Notes under the pieces: generated by a model | The model's database searches: none | Told to the model about the DNA's origin: nothing | What the model saw: only the letters and a program-made list of their open reading frames with translations | In this document: piece by piece, positions 25,663 through 34,530 of the stretch | Layout: every line of letters begins with the position of its first letter | Position numbering within the stretch: position 1 is the stretch's first letter | Translations under genes and position numbers: made by a program | From: Flavobacterium sp. | Lineage (GTDB): Bacteria; Bacteroidota; Bacteroidia; Flavobacteriales; Flavobacteriaceae | Reading direction: 5' to 3' | Length of the DNA: 64,000 bases | NCBI GenBank assembly: GCA_020403245.1 | Contig: JADBYA010000005.1 | Span: 171,560-235,559, forward strand

Positions 25663-26541
25663 TTAATTTTTCAGGATAGTAATCGATGCTTTCTCCCCTT
25701 TTTTCAAAAAGGAAATCAATTCAAAAACCCTACCATCAGAATCCACTAGTCTTATCATTACTGTATTTCCAGGCCGATCTCCTTCGTTTAAAGCTTCTAA
25801 TGAAAAGACAGTTTTTTTAGCCGTAAGTAAAGTGGTTATAGTTTTCTTTTGATTAGTAATTTTAAAATTCTTCAAAACCTCAACATCATCTTGATACAAA
25901 TTAATACAATCTCCATCATCAATTTTAGAATCCCAAACTTCGATAGTGATTGAATTAGATTTAGAAAAAACATTTAAATTTTGACCTCTAGTAAGATTAT
26001 TAACTTTTAAACTATCCAAAATAGATAATGGATTAACTTTTATTTTTGTTTTCTCATCAACTTTTTTTGAACTTTGAATTTTATTGTTAATCTTATTTAG
26101 CTTTTTATATAATTGAGCCGAACCAATTAACACCAAACTTCCATTGATACACTCTTTTTTGTTTTTATAAAAACTCTGGAATTTGCCTTCAATTTTATTT
26201 GTGTTTTCTACAAGTTTCAATTTGCCCTTGTAAACCACAAAACAAAAATCATTTTTATTATAATTGGATTTTGTATATAATATATCATCTTCATAAAATG
26301 AAAAATCTTTTGTGCTTTTATTATAAGTTCCTTTAATTATATTTTTTGTTTCATTTTGACCTCCTATATCTGTAATAGAATAACCATTTAAAACACCTTT
26401 AGATTCAGAAAAATTCAACCTGTAAGTGACTAAGGTTTTATCATTCTCGTTTAATTTTAATGCTCCATAAAATTCATAATTAGTTTGCGAAAAACTTTTT
26501 ATTGAAATAATCAATAAAAAAAGAAAAAAAAGTTCTTTCAT
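25663..26541 (-). CDS. hypothetical secreted protein with beta-rich C-terminal domain
   Basis: The 292-residue protein begins with a signal peptide MKELFFLFLLIISIKSFSQ. The first part (20-140) is beta-rich and includes repeats of the form Gly-Lys/Thr-x-Tyr. The C-terminal part (about 190-292) holds VWDSKIDDGDCINLYQDDV and LEALNEGDRPGNTVMIRLVD, motifs I know from secreted flavobacterial proteins of unknown function. The two halves are joined by a lysine/asparagine-rich linker. It has a TATATTTG element upstream (26573-26566). Function unknown. Confidence 0.72.
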   Translation of the reverse strand: MKELFFLFLLIISIKSFSQTNYEFYGALKLNENDKTLVTYRLNFSESKGVLNGYSITDIGGQNETKNIIKGTYNKSTKDFSFYEDDILYTKSNYNKNDFCFVVYKGKLKLVENTNKIEGKFQSFYKNKKECINGSLVLIGSAQLYKKLNKINNKIQSSKKVDEKTKIKVNPLSILDSLKVNNLTRGQNLNVFSKSNSITIEVWDSKIDDGDCINLYQDDVEVLKNFKITNQKKTITTLLTAKKTVFSLEALNEGDRPGNTVMIRLVDSDGRVFELISFLKKGEKASITILKN

Positions 26542-26565
26542 ATATATTTTTTTATATTTTTACTG

Positions 26566-26573
26566 CAAATATA
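26566..26573 (-). promoter_or_regulatory. -7 promoter element TATATTTG
   Basis: Minus-strand match 25 bases before the start at 26541, in the divergent 61-base spacer shared with the TM2 gene. No TTG is seen at the usual spacing. Confidence 0.5.
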
Positions 26574-26602
26574 ATTATTAACTAACCTTTTATCATTTTA
26601 TC

Positions 26603-26959
26603 ATGAAATTAAAATTATTTTTTTCGATGTTAGCATTTTTTGCGATTTCTTTAACAGCAACTTACGCTTCCTTTCCTGTTCAAAAAACTTCAACTAATAC
26701 AACTACAACAGTTGTACAAAAAGAAGAATTAACTTCTCCTGCTGCTGCTGCTGGCGGAAAAAGTCAAGTTATGGCTTTAATTCTTTGTGCTTTAATCGGC
26801 GTAATAGGAATTCACAGATTCTATCTTGGTTACACTTGGCAAGGAGTTGTTCAGTTGTTGACTTTGGGTGCATGTGGTATTTGGTCACTTATTGACTTAA
26901 TTAGAATCATTACAGGTGATTTACAGCCAAAAGATGGTAGCTACGACAAAACGCTATAA
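26603..26959 (+). CDS. TM2 domain protein with signal peptide
   Basis: The 118-residue protein has a signal sequence (MKLKLFFSMLAFFAISLTATYA), a Thr/Ala-rich linker, and a TM2 domain (about 52-105): the first helix VMALILCALIGVIGIHRFYLGY with the conserved GxHRFYLG, a short turn, then GVVQLLTLGACGIWSLIDLIRI. TM2 proteins are two-helix membrane proteins of unclear role. The next gene (DUF2752) starts 6 bases later and is another small membrane protein with a CxxCGxxR motif; the two families often appear as neighbours in Bacteroidota, to my knowledge. Confidence 0.9.
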   Translation: MKLKLFFSMLAFFAISLTATYASFPVQKTSTNTTTTVVQKEELTSPAAAAGGKSQVMALILCALIGVIGIHRFYLGYTWQGVVQLLTLGACGIWSLIDLIRIITGDLQPKDGSYDKTL

Positions 26960-26965
26960 AAAAAC

Positions 26966-27280
26966 ATGATAAGAAAAATAGTTTTCTACACAAGAATATG
27001 GATAACCATTCTAGCACCCTTTGTTCTTATTTGTTTACCTTCAAATTTTTTTGATAATGGAGAGAGCATATGTCTTTCAAAGATGCTGGCGGGTATGGAG
27101 TGCTACGCTTGCGGGATGACTAGAGCTATCATGCACTTTATTCATCTTGAATTTCAAGAAGCATGGGGATTTAATAAGTTATCGTTTATTGTTGTTCCAT
27201 TATTATTTCCACTTTGGCTTAAAGCATTCTATGAATTAAGAGGGAAATCATTACCTGGAATGTTAGGAAGACTAACTTAA
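26966..27280 (+). CDS. DUF2752 membrane protein
   Basis: The 104-residue protein has two hydrophobic segments (about 10-28 and 70-88) and the DUF2752 core ECYACGMTRAIMHFIHLEF followed by AWGFNKLSF. The pair of cysteines in CYACGMTR is the family's hallmark. Role unknown; linked to TM2 by a 6-base gap and a common terminator (27302). Confidence 0.88.
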   Translation: MIRKIVFYTRIWITILAPFVLICLPSNFFDNGESICLSKMLAGMECYACGMTRAIMHFIHLEFQEAWGFNKLSFIVVPLLFPLWLKAFYELRGKSLPGMLGRLT

Positions 27281-27301
27281 TTTTTTTTATTCATCATCAA
27301 G

Positions 27302-27331
27302 AAAGGGAAACAATGTTTCCCTTTTTTTTAT
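27302..27331 (+). terminator. terminator after the TM2-DUF2752 pair
   Basis: AAAGGGAAACA and TGTTTCCCTTT form an 11-bp stem with a one-base centre, followed by seven or more T residues. Confidence 0.85.
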
Positions 27332-27354
27332 ACATTTATTAAAATAAAATTTCT

Positions 27355-27768
27355 ATGAAAATCATTATCATCAACGGTCCAAATCTAAACCTTCTGGGCA
27401 AACGAGAACCTGAAGTGTATGGCAACCAAACTTTTGAAGAGTATTACCATCAACTGAAATTGAAGTTTTCTACCATTGAGTTAGCTTATTTTCAAAGCAA
27501 TATTGAGGGTGAACTAATTGATAAGTTGCAAGAAGTGGGTTTTACTTATGATGGTATAATCCTGAATGCTGCGGGGTATACGCATACTTCTGTGGGAATT
27601 GGCGATGCGGTAAAAGCCATTACTACTCCAGTTATTGAAGTTCATATATCCAATACTTTTTCAAGAGAAACTTTTCGCCATCAATCGTTTATTTCACCGA
27701 ATGCTAAAGGAATCATTATTGGATATGGTTTGAGAAGTTATGAATTGGCATTGCAATCGTTTTTATAG
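27355..27768 (+). CDS. aroQ: type II 3-dehydroquinate dehydratase
   Basis: Third step of the shikimate pathway: 3-dehydroquinate to 3-dehydroshikimate. The 137-residue protein has the class signatures GPNLNLLGKREPEVYG (flexible lid with Arg17 and Tyr22), NAAGYTHTSVGIGDAV, EVHISNTFSRETFRHQS and GYGLRSY. It is complete, and it stands alone after a terminator. The relic at 25454 is a second, dead copy of its 5' end. Confidence 0.96.
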   Translation: MKIIIINGPNLNLLGKREPEVYGNQTFEEYYHQLKLKFSTIELAYFQSNIEGELIDKLQEVGFTYDGIILNAAGYTHTSVGIGDAVKAITTPVIEVHISNTFSRETFRHQSFISPNAKGIIIGYGLRSYELALQSFL

Positions 27769-27939
27769 TAAATATCGATTAATTCTAATATTTTTATTGA
27801 TTTTGTTGACATTTTATGACAAAATAGTGTATGTATTGGGTGCTAAATTTTGAGTTAACCCATTATTTTTTTTTAAAGTTATGCAACTATTTTACATTTT
27901 TAGTCGTCTATATTTAATAATCATGAAACAAATAAAACC

Positions 27940-30417
27940 ATGAAAAAATACTTTAGCTTTCTATTATTTATTTTATTTTGTGTAATTACAAATGCGCAAA
28001 TCAAAGGAACTGTAACTGATGTCAACGGGAAACCAATTCCATTAGTCAACATTTTTGAAGAGAACACCTATACCGGTACAACCACCAATGATCAAGGAAA
28101 ATATGTGCTGAATATTAAATCAGCCGGTACTCATAAAATTATTTTTCAGTTTTTGGGATACAAAACGGTGAGAAAAGAAGTTGATATCGATAAAACTAGT
28201 GTTGTTTTAGATGTTGTTTTACAAGAGGAAGATATCGCATTGAACGAAGTGGTCATTAATGCAAAAGACAATCCAGCGAACGAAATTATAAGAAACGCTA
28301 TTAAGAATAAAAAAGCAAATTCTGAAAAAACGGCACGCTACAAAGCTGACTTTTATTCCCGAGGGATTTTTAGAATTAAAGATGCTCCAAAAACGATATT
28401 AGGCCAAAAATTCGATTTTTTTGATGAAGTATTAGATTCTACTCGCAGTGGCATACTATATCTATCAGAAACCGTTTCAAAAATCACTTTCCAAAAACCC
28501 GATAAAATGAAGGAAGTCATTGTGGCTTCAAAAGTAAGTGGCAATGATAACGGTTTCAGTTTTAATAATGCAGAATCTGCCAATTTTGATTTTTATGAAA
28601 ATTACCTTCCTTTCCAAATCAATGTGGTTTCCCCTATTGCGGATAACGCTTTCAGCTATTATAAATACAAATTTGAAGGTTCCTTTTTCACCGAAAACCG
28701 CCAGCAGATTAATAAAATCAAGGTGACTCCACGTCGTGATACCGAACCTGCAATGGAAGGTTATATTTATATAGAAGATGATTCTTATTCTATTTATGCA
28801 GTAGATTTAGCTATTAATGGCAATCAAATGCAAACGCCTGCCATTGATAAACTGATACTTAAACAAAGTTTTAGTTATAATTCCAACAATAAAATTTGGG
28901 TGAAAAATACGCAAACCATTGATTTTGTCGCTGGTTTACTTAGCATAAAAATAAACGGACGATTTACCTATGTCTATTCTAATTTTGAATTTTCGAACCA
29001 ATTTGATAAGAAAACCTTCTCCAGTGAAGTATTGAAGTTTGAAGAAAATGCCAATAAAAAAGACAACGATTTTTGGAATACCATTCGACCTGTGCCATTA
29101 ACAGAAGAAGAAACTACCGATTATTTGAAAAAAGATGTTCTTCAAAACAAAAAGAAATCCAAATCCTATTTAGACTCCATTGACAGCAAGAAAAATAAAT
29201 TCAAATTCATGGACATTTTGATGGGTTACAGTTATAATAATTCATTCCAAAAATGGTCACTAAATTATGATGGTCCATTGATGACAACCAGTTTCAACAC
29301 CGTTCAAGGGTGGAAATTAAATGCCGGATTGTCCTACACTAAAAGAGATGAAGAAAAAAGAACGTACACCAGAATAGGTTCTCGATTTGATTATGGGTTT
29401 TCAGAAAACAAACTAAGAGCAACGGTTAATTTTACTCATAAATTCAATAACATCAATAACAGTATAGTATCTCTAAATGGCGGAAGTTCCATCAATCAAT
29501 TCAATGGAAATAACCCAATTTCAAATTTGGTGAACATGGTGAGTACGTTGTTTTTCAAAAACAATTTTATGAAGTTGTATGAAAAGAATTTTGTTTCGGC
29601 TTTTTATGGTAGAGAAGTTGTCAATGGTTTTTACATGAACGTAAATGCGGAATATGCTGAACGAAAACCGTTGTACAATACCACCGATTATACAATTATA
29701 AAAAGTGATGATTTGTATACGTCCAACAATCCGCTTGACCCAACAAATGAAACCACAGCTGCAATTGAAAAACATAATCTAGTCAAAGCCAATGTGCTTA
29801 TGCGTTTTAATTTTGGTCAAAAATATTGGACAAGACCGGATGGAAAATTCAACATTCCAAATGACGATTATCCCACTTTGACTTTTGGTTACGAAAAAAC
29901 ATTTGCTGCCACCGATAAAAATTATGAATATGATTTAATTATGGGAAGAGTAAATTATGATGTAACGCTAGGAAACAAAGGATTACTTCAAATAAACAGT
30001 AAAGCTGGAAAGTTTTTTAATGCCGACAATATTTCGTTTGTAGATTACAAACATTTCAACGGAAATCAAACTCATATTGGGCAATCGGATAGTTATACTA
30101 ATGTCTTTAATTTTTTACCCTATTATACTGCCAGCACCAATGACAGCTATTTTGAAACCCATATAGAGCATAACGACAAAGGGTATTTGATGAATAAAAT
30201 TCCGTTGTTGAAATATTTACAATCGCAATTGGTTCTTGGATTTCACAATCTTGCTATACCAGAGAGAAAGCCCTATCAGGAGTTTACAGTAGGATTGGAT
30301 AATTTAGGTTTTGGAAAATATAGATTTATTCGTTTAGATTACATCCGTTCTTATCAAAATGGTTATCAAGGTGACGGCGTACTCTTTGGATTGAAATTTT
30401 TGAATGTTTTGGAATAA
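27940..30417 (+). CDS. DUF5686 outer membrane protein with CarboxypepD_reg domain
   Basis: The 825-residue protein starts with a signal peptide (MKKYFSFLLFILFCVITNAQ), then a CarboxypepD_reg-like domain (about 22-105, IKGTVTDVNGKPIPLVNIF with FQFLGYKTV), then the long DUF5686 part with a beta-barrel look and aromatic-rich strands to the end. Members are predicted outer membrane proteins related to the TonB-receptor world but without a plug. Function is unknown. The gene ends two bases before the convergent transporter gene, with no terminator between them. Confidence 0.9.
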   Translation: MKKYFSFLLFILFCVITNAQIKGTVTDVNGKPIPLVNIFEENTYTGTTTNDQGKYVLNIKSAGTHKIIFQFLGYKTVRKEVDIDKTSVVLDVVLQEEDIALNEVVINAKDNPANEIIRNAIKNKKANSEKTARYKADFYSRGIFRIKDAPKTILGQKFDFFDEVLDSTRSGILYLSETVSKITFQKPDKMKEVIVASKVSGNDNGFSFNNAESANFDFYENYLPFQINVVSPIADNAFSYYKYKFEGSFFTENRQQINKIKVTPRRDTEPAMEGYIYIEDDSYSIYAVDLAINGNQMQTPAIDKLILKQSFSYNSNNKIWVKNTQTIDFVAGLLSIKINGRFTYVYSNFEFSNQFDKKTFSSEVLKFEENANKKDNDFWNTIRPVPLTEEETTDYLKKDVLQNKKKSKSYLDSIDSKKNKFKFMDILMGYSYNNSFQKWSLNYDGPLMTTSFNTVQGWKLNAGLSYTKRDEEKRTYTRIGSRFDYGFSENKLRATVNFTHKFNNINNSIVSLNGGSSINQFNGNNPISNLVNMVSTLFFKNNFMKLYEKNFVSAFYGREVVNGFYMNVNAEYAERKPLYNTTDYTIIKSDDLYTSNNPLDPTNETTAAIEKHNLVKANVLMRFNFGQKYWTRPDGKFNIPNDDYPTLTFGYEKTFAATDKNYEYDLIMGRVNYDVTLGNKGLLQINSKAGKFFNADNISFVDYKHFNGNQTHIGQSDSYTNVFNFLPYYTASTNDSYFETHIEHNDKGYLMNKIPLLKYLQSQLVLGFHNLAIPERKPYQEFTVGLDNLGFGKYRFIRLDYIRSYQNGYQGDGVLFGLKFLNVLE

Positions 30418-30418
30418 A

Positions 30419-31186
30419 TCATTTCAAAAAAATATCATATCCAAATCGGATAAGAGTCATTACTACTACTAAAAGGAAAAAAATTCTAATGAATTCGTTT
30501 CCTTTTTTTATGGCCAATTTTGCGCCAATAAAACCACCAAGCGCATTGCAAACCGCCATTGGAATAGCAATTGCCCAAATGATTTTACCTTTTAACACAA
30601 AAAGACAGATGGAACCAAAATTAGTAGCCAAGTTGACCATTTTGGCATTGGCAGAAGCATGAAGAAAGTCAAAACCTAAGATGGATACAAAAGCCAATAC
30701 TAAAAAACTCCCCGTTCCCGGACCAATAAATCCGTCATAAAAACCTATGACAACACTTATCCCAACGGCATAAAATAATTGTCTTTTTACCGAGTGTTCT
30801 TTGGCTTGATGTAAGCCAAAATCTTTTTTGGTAAAAGTATAAATAGCAATAAATAGCAAAACCACAAACAGTAAGGGTTTCATAAAATCGTTGTGAACCA
30901 AAGTCAACAAATTAGACCCAAAAAAAGCGGCAACAAATGCTACTATTGCCATGATGGAAAGCAATTTCCAGTTCATTTGCACTTTTTTCAAATAATGATA
31001 AGCCGCAAAACTGGTACCACTAAAAGCTGGTATTTTCAACGAACCTATAATATTGGCAACAGCCAAATTGGGCAATAATATCATAGCTACAGGAGTTTGT
31101 ATCAAACCACCGCCACCAACAATAGCGTCTACAAATCCGGCAAAAAAAGCGGCTATACAAAGAAGTAGTAGGATGTAGTTTTCCAT
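30419..31186 (-). CDS. TSUP family transporter (TauE/SafE)
   Basis: The 255-residue integral membrane protein has about eight hydrophobic helices and the family motifs GFVDAIVGGGGLIQTP near the N-terminus and GFYDGFIGPGTGSFLV in the middle, the two inverted-repeat signatures of TauE/SafE. It moves small organosulfur compounds or sulfite across the inner membrane; the exact substrate is unknown. It is convergent to the DUF5686 gene with a one-base gap between stop codons. Confidence 0.92.
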   Translation of the reverse strand: MENYILLLLCIAAFFAGFVDAIVGGGGLIQTPVAMILLPNLAVANIIGSLKIPAFSGTSFAAYHYLKKVQMNWKLLSIMAIVAFVAAFFGSNLLTLVHNDFMKPLLFVVLLFIAIYTFTKKDFGLHQAKEHSVKRQLFYAVGISVVIGFYDGFIGPGTGSFLVLAFVSILGFDFLHASANAKMVNLATNFGSICLFVLKGKIIWAIAIPMAVCNALGGFIGAKLAIKKGNEFIRIFFLLVVVMTLIRFGYDIFLK

Positions 31187-31211
31187 AAATAGTAAAAAAT
31201 ACTAAAACTAA

Positions 31212-31273
31212 AAACCATTAAGATATTAAGTTTCATTAAGTCGTTCTTAATTCTCTTAATACCTTAATGGTTT
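31212..31273 (-). terminator. hairpin after murA, terminator or intergenic repeat
   Basis: AAACCATTAAG plus TATTAAG pairs with CTTAATA plus CTTAATGGTTT over a loop of about 24 bases, followed on the minus strand by a short T-run. It lies 20 bases after the murA stop. Confidence 0.65.
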
Positions 31274-31292
31274 AAAATAAATTTTTTTCGGT

Positions 31293-32603
31293 TTAAATTC
31301 TCACTATATTAGCTCCAAGTGCACGCAATCTTTCATCTATGCGTTCGTAACCTCTATCAATTTGTTCAATGTTTTGAATGGTGGATGTTCCTTTGGCCGA
31401 AAGTGCGGCTATCAATAATGAAATTCCAGCTCGAATATCGGGAGAAGACATCGTGGTAGCTTTTAATTGCGATTGAAAATTGTGTCCCATCACTACCGCT
31501 CTGTGTGGATCACACAGCATAATTTTGGCACCCATATCAATCAATTTATCTACGAAAAACAAACGGCTTTCAAACATTTTTTGGTGAATTAACACATCAC
31601 CATTAGCTTGTGTTGCCACTACCAAAACAATACTCAATAAGTCGGGTGTAAACCCAGGCCAAGGAGCATCGGCTATGGTTAAGATAGAACCGTCGATGTC
31701 GGTTTTTACCGTATACCCTTTGGTATGTGCAGGAATATAAATATCATCACCTTTTTTTTCTAGAGTTATCCCTAATTTTCTAAACACACTTGGAATCACA
31801 CCTAGATTTTCCCAAGAAACATTTTTGATGGTGATTTCGCTTCTGGTCATCGCGGCAAGGCCAATCCATGAACCAATTTCAATCATATCAGGTAAAATTC
31901 TGTGTTCGCAACCTCCCAATTTTTCAACACCTTCAATGGTTAATAAATTGGAACCAACACCTGTGATTTTGGCGCCCATCGAGTTCAACATTTTGCACAA
32001 TTGTTGCAAATAAGGTTCGCAAGCGGCATTGTAAACCGTAGTAATTCCCTCGGCAAGTACAGCAGCCATCACAATATTGGCTGTTCCAGTTACCGAAGCT
32101 TCATCCAACAACATATTTGCCCCTTTTAATCTTCCTTTATTTTCCACACCGTAGAAATGGTCTTCTCTTTCGTAGCGGAATTTTGCTCCAAGATTGATAA
32201 AACCTTCAAAGTGTGTATCCAACCGACGACGACCAATTTTATCGCCTCCAGGTTTTGGAATATATCCTTTTCCAAAACGAGCCAAAAGTGGTCCAACAAT
32301 CATGATAGACCCACGTAAACTGCCACCTTCTTTTTTGAACGCTTCGGTTTCAAGATATCCAACATTCACTTCATCTGCTTGAAACGTGATAGAACCGGGG
32401 CCATTTTTTTGGATTTTAACCCCAAGGTTTCCTAAAAGGGTGATTAATTTATTGACATCAATAATATCTGGAATATTGCTGATGGTTACTTTTTCTGGAG
32501 TTAAAAGTACCGCGCATAATATTTGTAATGCTTCATTTTTGGCTCCTTGTGGTGTTACATCGCCTTTTAGTTGGATGCCTCCTTCAATTTTAAAAGTTCC
32601 CAT
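31293..32603 (-). CDS. murA: UDP-N-acetylglucosamine 1-carboxyvinyltransferase, Asp variant
   Basis: First committed step of peptidoglycan synthesis: adds enolpyruvate from PEP to UDP-GlcNAc. The 436-residue protein has the substrate motif GAKNEAL, GPLLARFGKG, and ASVTGTANIVMAA. At the place of the catalytic Cys115 of E. coli (motif PGGCAIG) this protein has PGGDKIG, so Asp121 replaces Cys. Other MurA enzymes with Asp here (Mycobacterium, Chlamydia) work but do not bind fosfomycin covalently. Complete gene, followed by a hairpin. A short minisatellite lies between it and DUF4290. Confidence 0.96.
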   Translation of the reverse strand: MGTFKIEGGIQLKGDVTPQGAKNEALQILCAVLLTPEKVTISNIPDIIDVNKLITLLGNLGVKIQKNGPGSITFQADEVNVGYLETEAFKKEGGSLRGSIMIVGPLLARFGKGYIPKPGGDKIGRRRLDTHFEGFINLGAKFRYEREDHFYGVENKGRLKGANMLLDEASVTGTANIVMAAVLAEGITTVYNAACEPYLQQLCKMLNSMGAKITGVGSNLLTIEGVEKLGGCEHRILPDMIEIGSWIGLAAMTRSEITIKNVSWENLGVIPSVFRKLGITLEKKGDDIYIPAHTKGYTVKTDIDGSILTIADAPWPGFTPDLLSIVLVVATQANGDVLIHQKMFESRLFFVDKLIDMGAKIMLCDPHRAVVMGHNFQSQLKATTMSSPDIRAGISLLIAALSAKGTSTIQNIEQIDRGYERIDERLRALGANIVRI

Positions 32604-32615
32604 GTTTTATGTGTT

Positions 32616-32690
32616 TTAGGTTTTGGTTTGCGGGTTGCGGGTTTCAGGTTTCTGGTTGCGAGTTTCGGGTTGCTGGTTGCGGGTTACAAA
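32616..32690. repeat. degenerate minisatellite (GGGTTGCGGGTTTC type)
   Basis: About 75 bases made of variants of GGTTT/GGGTTGC/GGGTTTC in the gap between murA and DUF4290. A related, tidier array is at 35455. Variation between units is high, so it is old. Confidence 0.65.
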
Positions 32691-32721
32691 AAAATCACAA
32701 CTCGGAACCTAAAACTCAACA

Positions 32722-33435
32722 CTATTTCTGATTATTATTATTTTTTTTTATGAAAGGTTTTTTACCGTTTTTGATGATTTTTGCTTTGCTATTTGAGGGC
32801 ATGTTTTTATTGGATATTTTTTTGTTGGTACGCATCAAATCGTTTGTAGTTAACAACTCTTCTTTACTGTGCAACAAATCTAATTTCCCTTCTGATAATT
32901 CATAAAGATGCTCAAAAATAACGGTATCGGTTACGGTATCCTTATTCCAACTCAAATAGGATTTTTTCATGTGGTTGGCAATAACTTTTACCAAAGCACT
33001 TTTCATTTCACCATCTTCCCAACTGTTGGCCACATCAATCATATACTTGATGTTGTTGCCATAAAAACGGTATTTTGGGTTTTTTTGGGGATACGCTAAT
33101 CGCTCTGGTTTAAGATATATTACATCTCGAGTCGGAATAGGGTAAGGGGAATCGACATCCAATTTAAAATCGGACATAATAAAAATTTGATCCCATAATT
33201 TATGCTGAAAATCAAGTACATCTCTCAAATGTGGGTTCAAACTTCCCATAACTTGAATGATATAGTTTGCTGCTTTATTTCGCTCTACTCTATCTTCAAT
33301 TTGAGTAGCTTGAGTAATTAATTTTTGTAAATGACGACCATATTCAGGGATGATCAAATGCGGTCTTTCTGCATTGTATTCCAAATGATGTACCACATCA
33401 TTAGCATTTTCTTTACTATATTTTTCAGTCATCAT
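32722..33435 (-). CDS. DUF4290 protein
   Basis: The 237-residue protein matches DUF4290, a Bacteroidota family of unknown function, with HHLEYNAERPHLIIPEYGRH near the N-terminus and YRFYGNNIKYMIDVANSW in the middle. The C-terminal 50 residues are very basic and lysine-rich (KNMPSNSKAKIIKNGKKP), suggesting nucleic acid contact or disorder. The first two residues are both Met, so the start may be one codon later. Its ATG overlaps the DUF493 stop (ATGA), so it is translationally coupled to it. It precedes murA on the same strand, an arrangement I know from other flavobacteria. Confidence 0.9.
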   Translation of the reverse strand: MMTEKYSKENANDVVHHLEYNAERPHLIIPEYGRHLQKLITQATQIEDRVERNKAANYIIQVMGSLNPHLRDVLDFQHKLWDQIFIMSDFKLDVDSPYPIPTRDVIYLKPERLAYPQKNPKYRFYGNNIKYMIDVANSWEDGEMKSALVKVIANHMKKSYLSWNKDTVTDTVIFEHLYELSEGKLDLLHSKEELLTTNDLMRTNKKISNKNMPSNSKAKIIKNGKKPFIKKNNNNQK

Positions 33436-33716
33436 AATGATATTATTCCTTCAATATTAGAAACTTCTATGTACTTTTCGACAACGCTTTCTGGACTTTC
33501 CATCATCACATTGATGGATACACTGGTGTACTTTCCGGTTTTGGATTGTGTTGTATGGATTACGGCGCCAATATTATCAAAAGCATTCTCAACTTCTTCA
33601 ATTTTTTTTGCATCTGTTGGCACTATAAATTTATATAAATATTCCCCTGGCCATGTTGACGTATTGTTCAACTCTTCGCGCAATCGGGTATAAAATTCTT
33701 CCGTTTTCTTATCCAT
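33432..33716 (-). CDS. DUF493 (YbeD-like) protein
   Basis: The 94-residue protein fits DUF493, a small ACT-like alpha/beta domain. FPxxxxFKxIxP of the family appears as WPGEYLYKFIVPTD, followed by KYTSVSINVMMESPE and VEKYIEVSNIEGI. E. coli YbeD is near lipoate genes and may be regulatory; the role here is not known. First gene of the DUF493-DUF4290-murA set. Confidence 0.88.
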   Translation of the reverse strand: MDKKTEEFYTRLREELNNTSTWPGEYLYKFIVPTDAKKIEEVENAFDNIGAVIHTTQSKTGKYTSVSINVMMESPESVVEKYIEVSNIEGIISL

Positions 33717-33904
33717 TTAATCAAAAATAAAAGCAAATATACAGTATTGGTTTTAGATTTAATTAAGAACAGCTTCTCTTTTGGTTTTTTTTTGAAGAGT
33801 TTCAATTGCGCATTCTTCTCATCGGTTTTTATTCTTGATTTCTATAATTGCCAACAGATTTGAAAATCAAGCTACTTTTTTTTAATTGTAATTCATAAAA
33901 AATG

Positions 33905-33912
33905 TAATTTTG
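33905..33912 (+). promoter_or_regulatory. -7 promoter element TAATTTTG of the toxin-antitoxin pair
   Basis: Matches TAnnTTTG 20 bases before the ATG at 33932, with a TTG at 33886-33888 (16-base spacer, a little short). Confidence 0.55.
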
Positions 33913-33931
33913 AAATAAAAATTATTGCATT

Positions 33932-34159
33932 ATGAACTTACTAGAAAGAATTACAATAGACCCAAATGTTGTTCACGGTAAACCGGCAATACGAGGAATG
34001 AGATGGACTGTCGAAATGATTATCGATTTACTTGGTTCTGGAATGTCAAGCCAAGAAATTTTAGAAGATCATCCCGAATTGGAAAAAGAAGACATTTTAG
34101 CCAGTCTTAAATTTGCAAAAATGTATTTGTCAGGACAATCCATTCAAAGTATTAGTTGA
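33932..34159 (+). CDS. DUF433 antitoxin (VapB45-like)
   Basis: The 75-residue protein matches DUF433: ERITIDPNVVHGKPAIRGMRWTVE, then LLGSGMSSQEILEDHPELEKEDI, a winged-helix type DNA-binding fold. In known pairs DUF433 binds and neutralises a PIN-like toxin and represses the operon. The next gene overlaps it by one base (TGATG), as expected for a toxin-antitoxin operon. Confidence 0.88.
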   Translation: MNLLERITIDPNVVHGKPAIRGMRWTVEMIIDLLGSGMSSQEILEDHPELEKEDILASLKFAKMYLSGQSIQSIS

Positions 34160-34530
34160 TGAAATTTCTTTGTGATGTTCATATCTCATTTAAACTTGTC
34201 AATTTCTTGAACTCAAAGGGTTTTGAATGTGTTTATGTTAATGCTATTTTATATAAATGGTTCACAGAAGATAAATTAATTGCAAAATATGCTGATGAAA
34301 ATGATTGCATTTTAATTACAAAAGATGCAGATTTCAGAGATAGTTACTTCATAAAAAATACTCCAAAAAAATTAGTTAAAATTAATTTAGGGAATATATC
34401 AAACATAGACTTGATTAAGATAATTGATAGTAACCTAGATAAAATGGTTGCGCTAAATTGCAATGATAATTTTATTATAGAAATCGATATTGACAATTCG
34501 ACTTTTTCTTCTATGAAAGTTACTATTTAA
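34159..34530 (+). CDS. DUF5615 PIN-like toxin
   Basis: The 123-residue protein fits DUF5615 (Mut7-C/PIN-like RNase): Asp in KFLCDVHISFKLVNFL near the N-terminus and the acidic pair in ITKDADFRDSYF around residue 55, a usual metal site. Family members paired with DUF433 are thought to be RNases; the pair may act in plasmid or island stability. I start it at ATG 34159, overlapping the antitoxin stop by one base. An in-frame TTG three bases earlier is possible but less likely. No terminator follows at once. Confidence 0.85.
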   Translation: MKFLCDVHISFKLVNFLNSKGFECVYVNAILYKWFTEDKLIAKYADENDCILITKDADFRDSYFIKNTPKKLVKINLGNISNIDLIKIIDSNLDKMVALNCNDNFIIEIDIDNSTFSSMKVTI

